A stretch of DNA of 40,073 nt, taken from assembly GCA_031282405.1 (NCBI GenBank), contig JAITDU010000010.1, forward strand, positions 1-40,073, written 5' to 3'. Origin of the DNA: Coriobacteriales bacterium (GTDB lineage: Bacteria > Actinomycetota > Coriobacteriia > Coriobacteriales > UBA8131). Under the pieces are notes generated by a model. It ran no database searches. It was not told the origin of the DNA and saw only the letters and a program-made list of their open reading frames with translations. The first letter of the stretch is position 1; each line of letters opens with the position of its first letter. This document shows positions 8,801 through 14,666 of the stretch, one piece after another. Made by a program: the position numbers and the translations under genes.

Positions 8801-9844
8801 AGGCCCATTGCCGCCTGTGGCAATTACCGTACCGCCAGCTATGGTAACGGTGCCGTAGGCGTCAATGCCTGAACCGCCAGATCCGCTGGTAGTGGCCGTA
8901 CTGTTGCCCCCGTGCGCGGTAAGAGTCTGGCCGCTGCTTGTTACATTGGCGCTGCCCATGGCAAAGATACCACAGCCGGCGGTAACGCCCTCTTGGTCCT
9001 GATCAGAGCCATAGACCGTGGTAGTGGCGCTGACCACTAAGTCGCCATTGGTGCCAATGCCTGGGTAACCCATGTTCGAATAATCTGTGCTTGGGGTTCT
9101 GTTTGTGGCCGCGCGGGCAGTCAGGGAGCCTCCGCCGGCAATAGTAAGTGTGGGAGAGCCGTCTGAAGGCGTAGAAGCCACATAGATGGCCGAGCCGCCG
9201 GAGAATACCCCCACGCCGCCCGGGTCGTCTGTGGTGCTTCCGGTAATGTTTACAGTGCCATTGACGTTAAGCACCACAGAATCGCTGGACGCGCCGCCGC
9301 TGATGGTGAGCTCAGCGTAATTGCCAGCATCTGCATTGATGCTCACGGTGCTTTCATTAACGGTAATAGAGATACCGGTAGGTAATGAACTCGTTTGGAC
9401 TGACCCATTCGACACAACCTGCACAGTGCCAATCCAGATATTTATGGTACTTGTATCCAGCGGTTTCAGCTCCGCCACGGCTAAAGCCAGGACACCAGCA
9501 GCTTCGTCTTCATCTTCAATAGATTGCTCATCGTTATCCAGCTTATCTGCGGCTGTGCCCAAAGCCGCGTCTGTTCCCTCAAGGGAGAAAGCCTCATCGT
9601 CTAGCGCTGGTTCGGTAGCCTCATCCTTCTCCCCTGCGCTAAACAGTGCCTGAGCTGACTGTTCGTTGGATGTGTTGCCCGGCGCTGCTTCGCTGTCCTC
9701 AAAATCTTGAGTCTGCTCGGCTTGATTTACCAGCGTCTGATCGCCGGCCCACGCCAAGCCGCCTATTGGCACCAGAGAAAGTGCGAACGCCACTACGAGT
9801 AAAACCAGGCTGGCTTTGCGGATATTTTCCAACAGTGTATTCAC
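5852..9844 (-). CDS. Glycine-rich LPXTG-anchored surface protein
   Basis: A large exported protein predicted to be linked to peptidoglycan by a sortase. Residues 1-33 form a signal peptide ending AWA. Residues 34-125 are acidic. From about 125 to 650 there are short repeats resembling beta-helix rungs (GGTVIATGGNG, ITVTGGSVNATGG). From about 650 to 1190 it is almost only Gly, Thr, Asp and Pro in TGTGGEGG-like modules, recalling mycobacterial PE_PGRS style. A small conserved-looking domain (about 1190-1265) is followed by a Pro/Thr linker, LPKTG (1285-1289), a membrane helix and an Arg-rich tail. The start is GTG 9844, with TAAGGGG about 6 nt upstream. No sortase gene is in the window. The role may be adhesion or surface coating; the function is unknown. 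Confidence 0.85.
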   Translation of the reverse strand: MNTLLENIRKASLVLLVVAFALSLVPIGGLAWAGDQTLVNQAEQTQDFEDSEAAPGNTSNEQSAQALFSAGEKDEATEPALDDEAFSLEGTDAALGTAADKLDNDEQSIEDEDEAAGVLALAVAELKPLDTSTINIWIGTVQVVSNGSVQTSSLPTGISITVNESTVSINADAGNYAELTISGGASSDSVVLNVNGTVNITGSTTDDPGGVGVFSGGSAIYVASTPSDGSPTLTIAGGGSLTARAATNRTPSTDYSNMGYPGIGTNGDLVVSATTTVYGSDQDQEGVTAGCGIFAMGSANVTSSGQTLTAHGGNSTATTSGSGGSGIDAYGTVTIAGGTVIATGGNGPSGGSGLVAYDLAAILGGIPVDTAITVTGGSVNATGGNGSNGAGGAGVLTPYSMSVNNGAPVTGIGGTGTSFGGTGIAVATPISLVPDPDPSNGLTSNNGGAIIGTGGAATIDSGGYGGAGVQTSLLNITGGSGVTGTGGDGDGDEIGGPGVLASSDISVTGFAVDTGASLVGVGGDGGDGNGSGGNGITTNAVISASNGASLQGTGGAGHGSGVGGDGVSSGAALDVGGGARVEGSGGEAAGSGTGGNGVITGVIRDPVTGVVVDSPTGTDASVTGDNGSVTGQGGSSASGSGGSGITVGGDSSAPAIKAINGTRIIGTGGHGGNPGGTGGDGINAGGVARPQNAASIVTNPGSSVSGTGGDGGDGGGTGGGTGGTGITTGGGGIGPDPDDPTGTSGDVTGTGGEGGTSGGGEGGGTGGTGITTGGGDIDNPGGTTTGTGGEGGGSTDGPGGAGGTGISTDDPDNPGGGDITTGGGGTTTGTGGEGGGSTTGTGGEGGTGTETGGGDITTDPGGSTEGTGGTGGSGGGTNPGGSGGTGISTDDPDNPGGGDITTGGTTTGTGGSGGTSSTGEGGGGGTGTETGGGDITTDPGGSTEGTGGGGGGGAEGGSGGTGITTGGGDIDNPGGTTTGTGGEGGGSTDGPGGSGGSGISTDDPDNPGGGGDITTGGTTTGTGGEGGGSTDGPGGEGGTGIDVGGNTDITGGTTTGTGGEGGGSTTGTGGGGGGGIETGGNTDITGGDVTGTGGTGGSGATGGEGGTGISTGGTTDITGGTTTGTGGEGGSGTTGPGGDGGGGIESGGDITIGGGSIDPKGGTGGNGDPSGQSGDPINKQPVDPQGNTVYEVIVHIAGAPANTVVDGLVVTNPDGSPYGTSDIQTDASGLVYLWLTEGSVIERVSIGGINYPGDPYTVTTDAVQNAYFGPPPATPSPTPEPGATLPKTGDSLPYLLVGAAGLLLAGGVLLRAALCSRRRTEHEAGSTSRR
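7011..7312 (-). repeat. Pair of identical 65-bp repeats in the surface protein gene
   Basis: 7011-7075 and 7248-7312 are identical over 65 bp. The 237-bp offset is a multiple of three, so recombination between them would remove or add 79 residues in frame. Confidence 0.85.
7137..7441 (-). repeat. Pair of identical 62-bp repeats in the surface protein gene
   Basis: 7137-7198 and 7380-7441 are identical over 62 bp and offset by 243 bp, which is 81 codons. A diverged third copy lies near 6795-6855. They interleave with the 65-bp pair. Confidence 0.85.
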
Positions 9845-9911
9845 TTTTGCCCCTTACCATCGATAAAATTGCCCTGCAGGACTTGAATATATTCGTACGT
9901 CGTGCAGGTGT

Positions 9912-9938
9912 ATTATAGAGCATTCAACAGCGCTGTTG
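9912..9938 (-). promoter_or_regulatory. Promoter of the surface protein gene with a palindromic operator
   Basis: A perfect minus-strand -10, TATAAT, covers 9912-9917. Just upstream, where the spacer and -35 would lie, is a perfect 14-bp palindrome CAACAGCGCTGTTG (9925-9938). No good -35 is seen, which fits an activator- or repressor-controlled promoter. The leader to GTG 9844 is about 60 nt. Confidence 0.45.
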
Positions 9939-10020
9939 GAGCGCAAATGATTCGCCGTAGAGCATTTGTTGCCCTAAATCCACATAATCTCCACATTATT
10001 CACATAGTACGGCGGCATCA

Positions 10021-10137
10021 GGCCTCATTTTGACGGCACCAGCTCCCCATTTTGACAGCTCCGACTCCATTGTGATAGCACCAGTCCTGTTTGTATCTGG
10101 CCGCCAAAGTTTTTGCTTAGCCGCCAAACTCCTCGGG
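10021..10137. repeat. 117-bp direct repeat, left copy (DR-L)
   Basis: Identical at 115 of 117 positions to 10777-10893. The first 60 bp contain three imperfect tandem units of about 21 bp with core CATTTTGACGGCACCAG. The last 21 bp equal the 3' end of the acyl-CoA synthetase gene, including its stop. The two copies bracket only the toxin-antitoxin genes. Confidence 0.9.
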
Positions 10138-10193
10138 GAAGGAAAAAGAGGAATCTTCAAGAACCCGGCAACGCCTACTTTGCATTGAGAAAT

Positions 10194-10388
10194 TTAGAAT
10201 TTATGGTCAATGCCACTTTCTTTCATGATCAAATTAGCAATATGGCGAGATTTAATTTTGCTGTCAACTGGGAAATTCTGATTAGTAAGAGGGCTGTACC
10301 AGATATCGTGATCACCCTTTCCTCGTCTCACAAACCTGCAGCCGCTCGTTTTTAATAACACTCGAACTTTCTTTTCGTATTCTGCCAT
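10194..10388 (-). CDS. hicA: HicA-type mRNA interferase toxin
   Basis: A 64-residue basic protein of the HicA/YcfA family, double-stranded-RNA-binding-fold ribonucleases that cleave mRNA when freed from their antitoxin. The family motif is GKGDHDIWY with the catalytic histidine at residue 27. It lacks only the last few residues of some relatives. The start overlaps the antitoxin stop by one base (TGATG), giving antitoxin-first order and translational coupling. It lies inside the repeat-flanked island. The family assignment is from motif and length. Confidence 0.8.
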   Translation of the reverse strand: MAEYEKKVRVLLKTSGCRFVRRGKGDHDIWYSPLTNQNFPVDSKIKSRHIANLIMKESGIDHKF

Positions 10389-10600
10389 CAGACAGCTTCG
10401 AGCAGTTTTTCAACACGAAAACGCACGTTAGCTTTCTCGGATTTTCCGTTGAGTTCGCGTATCTCGGGGATAGTTTCTTTGACGCGCTCCATGAGAACAT
10501 CAAGAGAACCAGCCTCCAGTGCAAGAGGCACTTCTTCATTAAAGGCTATCCAAACGGCTGCCTCGTAATCCCACTCAAATATTACGTCTATGGTTTCCAT
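10388..10600 (-). CDS. DUF1902 / HicB-like antitoxin
   Basis: A 70-residue acidic protein beginning METIDVIFEWDYEAAVW, which matches the DUF1902 pattern, a short partial HicB fold that pairs with HicA toxins. There is no added DNA-binding domain. I start it at ATG 10600 rather than at an upstream in-frame codon (10675), because the predicted promoter would start transcription at about that ATG and the family homology begins there. It presumably binds and blocks the toxin encoded directly downstream. Confidence 0.75.
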   Translation of the reverse strand: METIDVIFEWDYEAAVWIAFNEEVPLALEAGSLDVLMERVKETIPEIRELNGKSEKANVRFRVEKLLEAV

Positions 10601-10607
10601 GTACTCA

Positions 10608-10636
10608 ATGATAAAACTTTGTGCCTGTTTTGACAA
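10608..10636 (-). promoter_or_regulatory. Promoter of the toxin-antitoxin operon
   Basis: On the minus strand TTGTCA (10631-10636) and TATCAT (10608-10613) are separated by exactly 17 bp. The expected start of transcription is near 10601, next to ATG 10600, so the mRNA may be leaderless. Confidence 0.6.
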
Positions 10637-10776
10637 GTGCGCTCGTAGGGCTCTTTGCGTGTGGGTGCGTGTCAACCAAAGCGCAAAGCCAAGGGCACAT
10701 TGTGCTTGCCTGTCATTGCACAGGACAGCAACAAAGTGCGAAAAGCAGTAAAGACTGGCTCTATTTTGGCAACTCT

Positions 10777-10893
10777 GGCCTCATTTTGACGGCACCAGCT
10801 CCCCATTTTGACAGCTCCGACTCCATTGTGATGGCACCAGTCCTGTTTGTATCTGGCCGCCAAGGTTTTTGCTTAGCCGCCAAACTCCTCGGG
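10777..10893. repeat. 117-bp direct repeat, right copy (DR-R)
   Basis: The second copy differs from DR-L at only two positions (10833, 10864), and its last 21 bp are the 3' end of the acyl-CoA synthetase gene. A further diverged 21-bp unit precedes it (about 10757-10776), so four units lie in tandem. This is probably the ancestral copy, because it is joined to the intact gene. Confidence 0.9.
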
Positions 10894-12663
10894 AGCCCGA
10901 CGCGAGGCAGCCTCGGCACCCTGCTCGTCAACGGCGCGGATTACCGCACGGCGCACCTTGCCGTTGACCGTCTTGGGCAGGGTCTCGACGTAGTCGATAA
11001 CGCGCGGGCATTTATAGGGAGCTGTCTGGCGCTTCATGAACGCCTGTAGCTCGCTGGTCATCTCTGTGCCTGCCGCGTGCCCAGGTGCCAGCACCACGGT
11101 GGCCTTGACGGCCTTGCCGCGCAGTTCGTCGGGCACGCCGGTTACCGCGCACTCGCGCACAGCAGGATGCGTGAGCAACACACTTTCGACCTCAAAGGGC
11201 GAGATACGATACCCGCTGGATTTGATGACATCGTCGTTGCGGCCCACAAAATAAAAGTAGCCATCCTCGTCGCGCCAGGCCATGTCGCCGGAGTGATACC
11301 AGCCGTCATAGATGGCGGCAGCGGTCTTTTCTGGGTCGCGATAATACTCAATCATGATGCCGGGTGGCCGAGCGGCCGGATCATAGGCAATGCAGATCTC
11401 GCCACTTTTGCCGGTGTCGCACTCCTGGCCGTTCTCATCAAGTATTTTCGTGTTGTACAGTGGGATGGGCTTACCCATTGAGCCGGGCTTGGGAGTCATG
11501 CCGGGCATATTGCCCACAGTCAGTGGAGTCTCGGTCTGACCAAAACCGTCCATCAGGGTCAGGCCGGTAAGCTCACGCCAGGCCTCGAACAGATCGGGGT
11601 TTAAAGCCTCGCCCGCACACACGCTGTAGCCAAGCGAACTCAGGTCATAGCTTGAGACATCGCCCTGCAAAAACATCCGATACATCGTAGGCGGGCAACA
11701 CAGCGTAGTAACGCGGTAGCGCTTAATCAGCGCCATGATGTCCTCGGGCGCAAAGCGGTCGAAATCATAGGTGAGTACACAGGCTTCCATCAGGAACTGA
11801 CCATAGAGTTTGCCCCAGACAGCCTTGCCCCAGCCGGTATCGGCAATCGTGAGGTGCAGGCCGCCGTCGCTGCGTACGTTTTGCCAGTGTTTGGCCGTGC
11901 CCAGATGTCCCAACGAATACAGGCCGTCATGCAGCGCCATCTTGGGATTGCCCGATGTGCCGCTGGAAAAGTACATGATCATCGGGTCTTTGGCCTTAGT
12001 GCTTTGGCGGGAGAAGTGCTCGGGCGCTGCCCGCACACTGCTGTTAAAGTCCACCCAATCGGGGCGCTTTGCCGGCAGCTGACACAGGCCATCCGGCCCG
12101 CTGAGAATACTGCCCAGGCCCAGGTTATCTGTTTTGTCGCTCGGGGTTGTGCCACCGCCACCGCCGTTTACGAGGATACGGCGCTTGAGCGTGGGACACA
12201 GCGGTTGGGCATCGTCGACGGTCTGGGCTATGGTGCCTACGTCGGTGCAGATCAAAGTCTCAATGCCGGCCGAGTTGAGACGATAGACCAAATCGTGCTC
12301 CTTGAGCATGAACGTAGCCGGTACGATGACCGCGCCGAGCTTGTTCAGCGCCAGGGCAACGAACCAGAACTGATAGTGCCTGCGCAGTATGACCATGACC
12401 AGGTCGCCTTTGCCAATGCCCTGTTGCATGAGAAAGTTCGCGGTCTTATCGCTCCAGTATTTAAGGTCGCCAAAGCTAAAACGGTGCTCTTCTCCCTCGG
12501 GATTACACCAGATCATGGCGGGCCTGTCGGGCTCGGCCGTGGCGATGTCATCTACCACGTCATAGGCAAAGTTGTAATCCTCGGGGCAATGCACCGTAAA
12601 CTCAACGAGCACGCCGTTGTCGTCATAAACCTCATCTGTGTACTTTTGATTAATGTTTCTCAT
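10873..12663 (-). CDS. Acyl-CoA synthetase, AMP-binding (medium-chain ACSM/Acs-like)
   Basis: Adenylate-forming ligase that activates a carboxylic acid to its acyl-AMP and then its CoA thioester. It shows the P-loop-like FSSGTSGNPK, the GFGQTE region, the core hinge YHSGDMAWRDEDGYFYFVGR and the C-terminal lysine motif KTVNGKVRR. Near residues 165-215 there is a Gly-rich, poorly conserved insertion. ATG 12663 is preferred, preceded by TAGGA and lying 4 bp after the regulator's stop; a GTG at 12684 would overlap that gene. The substrate may be a short or medium-chain or aromatic acid; the sequence does not decide. It is cotranscribed with an XRE-cupin regulator, a common pairing in gut anaerobes. 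Confidence 0.88.
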   Translation of the reverse strand: MRNINQKYTDEVYDDNGVLVEFTVHCPEDYNFAYDVVDDIATAEPDRPAMIWCNPEGEEHRFSFGDLKYWSDKTANFLMQQGIGKGDLVMVILRRHYQFWFVALALNKLGAVIVPATFMLKEHDLVYRLNSAGIETLICTDVGTIAQTVDDAQPLCPTLKRRILVNGGGGGTTPSDKTDNLGLGSILSGPDGLCQLPAKRPDWVDFNSSVRAAPEHFSRQSTKAKDPMIMYFSSGTSGNPKMALHDGLYSLGHLGTAKHWQNVRSDGGLHLTIADTGWGKAVWGKLYGQFLMEACVLTYDFDRFAPEDIMALIKRYRVTTLCCPPTMYRMFLQGDVSSYDLSSLGYSVCAGEALNPDLFEAWRELTGLTLMDGFGQTETPLTVGNMPGMTPKPGSMGKPIPLYNTKILDENGQECDTGKSGEICIAYDPAARPPGIMIEYYRDPEKTAAAIYDGWYHSGDMAWRDEDGYFYFVGRNDDVIKSSGYRISPFEVESVLLTHPAVRECAVTGVPDELRGKAVKATVVLAPGHAAGTEMTSELQAFMKRQTAPYKCPRVIDYVETLPKTVNGKVRRAVIRAVDEQGAEAASRRAPEEFGG

Positions 12664-12667
12664 GTTC

Positions 12668-13261
12668 CTAGATAACCAACTCACTGTGTGGTTTGAGCAC
12701 GACCGCCAAAAATACGCAGGGCTCGCCGTCGGTGGCTATCATGCCGTGGCCGCGTGCCGAGTCATAGTATACGACGTCACCCGGGCCCAACTCCTCAATG
12801 TGGTCCTCAAAGGCAAAACGCAGTCTGCCACTGATGATGTAATCCAATTCCTGGCCCTCGTGGTAGGAAAGGTGGATAGGCGCGTCCTGTTCCGCCTCGA
12901 TGTAGGGCGCCGTCACGATGAAAGGCTCGGCCAGTTTGTGCTTGAACAGCGAGGCCTGATGCAGATATTCAAAGCCGGCGCGTCGCTTGATAACCAGCCC
13001 CTCGCCCCTGCGCGTTATCTCGTAGCCCGTTAGATGGGGGGCTTCGCCGGTGAGAAGCTCAATGACGTCTACTCCCAGCGCCGCGGCGCACTTATACAAA
13101 AAGGTGAAGGAGAGGTCATGAGCGCCGCTTTCCTGCGCCTCGTATTCCTCGACACTGCGGCCGGTGGCTTTGGCCATCTCCTCAAGGCTGATGCCGGAAT
13201 CCTCGCGCAAAGACCTGATGCGCAAGACTACATCTTTGATATCCGGTTCCTGCAGGTTCAC
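12668..13261 (-). CDS. XRE-family regulator with C-terminal cupin sensor
   Basis: A 197-residue transcription factor with a helix-turn-helix (about residues 8-65, SLEEMAKATGRSVEEYEAQ) and a small beta-barrel cupin (about 115-190, HEGQELDYIISGRLRF and ELGPGDVVYYDS). In this family the cupin binds a small metabolite or metal and tunes DNA binding. GTG 13261 is chosen because an excellent AGGAGG lies 6 nt upstream; longer in-frame starts at 13297 and 13360 lack one and add non-homologous residues. It probably controls its own operon with the acyl-CoA synthetase, whose start is 4 bp after its stop. A minus-strand TATAAT (13287-13292) suits its promoter. Confidence 0.88.
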   Translation of the reverse strand: MNLQEPDIKDVVLRIRSLREDSGISLEEMAKATGRSVEEYEAQESGAHDLSFTFLYKCAAALGVDVIELLTGEAPHLTGYEITRRGEGLVIKRRAGFEYLHQASLFKHKLAEPFIVTAPYIEAEQDAPIHLSYHEGQELDYIISGRLRFAFEDHIEELGPGDVVYYDSARGHGMIATDGEPCVFLAVVLKPHSELVI

Positions 13262-13502
13262 GCTGCCTCCTCTTCCGAATAATGCTATTATATCCATATA
13301 AGGCCCCGTCCACCGCTTTTTTGACAACAGACATGCGGCGCAGACACGGCAAAAACACAAAGTCGCATGATTATAGCGTAAATCAATCTGGATAGACGGA
13401 GGAGGGCGCAGTCGTGAGTGACGGGATGCTTCATTGGTTATGCCTTCTACGAAGGCTCAGAGCGGCGGGGCGGCCCATTGGCCCTCTCTAAGATGGCAAG
13501 AG
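13262..13502. other. Short gap with a possible 25-codon ORF
   Basis: Contains the XRE promoter and, on the plus strand, GTG 13414 to TAA 13491, a 25-residue frame with GGAGGAGGG about 8 nt upstream. It runs against all its neighbours and resembles no family I know, so I do not call it a gene. Confidence 0.2.
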
Positions 13503-14663
13503 TTACGCTCGGTCGTATACCTCTCGGGCAAGCCTCTGATAGGAACTTAGGCGACGGACCGGCAGAATGCCGGCTTGAACTGCCTGGATAACAGCGCAGC
13601 CCGGCTCATGGGTGTGGGTGCAGTCGCGGTATCTACAGCTGGCGGCGGCCGTGACTATTTCCGGAAATGTTCGCGCCAGGCCCCGTGTGGCGGTATAGAT
13701 GCCGATGCTGCGCAGCCCCGGTGTATCGATGACGTGTCCTCCCTGGGGCAGGTCCACCAACTTGCGGGCGACTGTGGTATGGCGTCCTGCGCGATCCTTT
13801 TTTCTCACCTTGCCGGTGGCCAAAACGCCCTTTCCCAGCAGGTGATTAACAAAACTTGATTTTCCTACGCCAGAACGGCCCAGCAAAACCCCCGTCTTTG
13901 CAGGCGAGAAGAGCCGGACAAGTTCTGCGGTTTGAGCGAGCGCGCTGGGGGCAACAGTGCCGAGGGCAACAGTGCTGAGGGCAACAGTGCCGGGGGCAAC
14001 AGCACCAGGGGCAACAGCAGTCTGCTGTTCAAGGCGCGAGCGATTTATGCTGAACAGGAACACGTTATGGCCTGCGACTACCGACTGGGCATCTGTCAAA
14101 TCCTGCTGAGGATACCGGGCGATGTCTGCTTTTGTGAGCAGCACAAACGCGTCCTTGCCGCTTTGGAGCGCCATAACCAACTGGCGCTCCAGGTAGTCCA
14201 GATTGATATGCTGTTTGCCCAGACTTTGGACAATGACAACGAAGTCAAAGTTGACCGCCAGTACCTGCTCGTCTGTCTTTCCGCAGCCTTCGCGCTCGGA
14301 TTCTACCATTCTGCGTCTGGCCAGAACTGAGCTGCGCTCGGCTATGTTGCTGATAAGGGGATAGGTCTGTCCTGGACTATACGCAAGTTCTACAATATCG
14401 CCGATTGCAGCAAGGTGTGGCGAATTTTTGACCAGGTGGATGGCGTGTTGGGCGTGCTCTTCTCCCCGACTGGTGCGCACCAGCGGGTACCCACGGTCCA
14501 AAGAGATTACCTGACCACGGAGCAATTGTGGCTCGCTGTCGATGCTGGCCTCAGTCTCGATATCGCCACTACGGCTGTCGCCGGTGTTCGTTGCAGAGTG
14601 ACTGTCCTCGGTGCTGGTATTGCCGGCGGCGCTACGCATGTCCACCTCACTACTCAAAGACAA
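13503..14663 (-). CDS. rsgA: Ribosome small subunit-dependent GTPase RsgA
   Basis: Circularly permuted GTPase that acts late in 30S subunit maturation. An OB-fold region (about 45-115) precedes the permuted motifs: G4 TKAD (177-180), G1 GRSGVGKS (262-269), G2 GRHTT (293-297), G3 DTPG (313-316), then the zinc-binding knuckle CRYRDCTHTHEPGC (343-356). The first 45 residues are an acidic low-complexity extension. Between G4 and G1 sits an unusual insert (about 215-242) built from a 15-bp tandem repeat encoding AVAPG-like units. The start could be TTG 14663, 3 bp after the trkH stop with AGGAGG about 9 nt upstream, or ATG 14639 behind GAGGTGG; only low-complexity residues differ. Confidence 0.92.
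   Translation of the reverse strand: MSLSSEVDMRSAAGNTSTEDSHSATNTGDSRSGDIETEASIDSEPQLLRGQVISLDRGYPLVRTSRGEEHAQHAIHLVKNSPHLAAIGDIVELAYSPGQTYPLISNIAERSSVLARRRMVESEREGCGKTDEQVLAVNFDFVVIVQSLGKQHINLDYLERQLVMALQSGKDAFVLLTKADIARYPQQDLTDAQSVVAGHNVFLFSINRSRLEQQTAVAPGAVAPGTVALSTVALGTVAPSALAQTAELVRLFSPAKTGVLLGRSGVGKSSFVNHLLGKGVLATGKVRKKDRAGRHTTVARKLVDLPQGGHVIDTPGLRSIGIYTATRGLARTFPEIVTAAASCRYRDCTHTHEPGCAVIQAVQAGILPVRRLSSYQRLAREVYDRA
13950..14024. repeat. 15-bp minisatellite inside rsgA
   Basis: Five tandem 15-bp units (13950, 13965, 13980, 13995, 14010) with consensus GGCAACAGTGCCGAG on the plus strand. The unit is five codons, so expansion or contraction preserves the rsgA frame. Confidence 0.85.
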
Positions 14664-14666
14664 GCG

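Larger units (their letters stand above)
9845..10193. other. Region between the surface protein and toxin genes
   Basis: No gene is seen. It contains the surface protein promoter, short repeats of TCCACAT(A/T)A near 9979-10005 including one DnaA-box-like TTATTCACA (9996-10004), and the first 117-bp direct repeat (10021-10137). The rest, to 10193, is A/T-rich sequence downstream of the toxin gene. Confidence 0.5.

Noticed and set aside
9975-10004. Replication origin, from a TTATTCACA DnaA box
   Set aside because: Only one good box and one weak one are seen, with no cluster, no AT-rich unwinding element beside them and no dnaA/dnaN nearby.
10601-10675. Longer N-terminus for the antitoxin (25 more residues)
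   Set aside because: It would include the predicted promoter, and the family similarity begins at ATG 10600.
10021-10893. Integron cassette with attC sites, since cassettes often carry toxin-antitoxin genes
   Set aside because: The repeats lack the RYYYAAC/GTTRRRY ends and the imperfect palindrome of attC.
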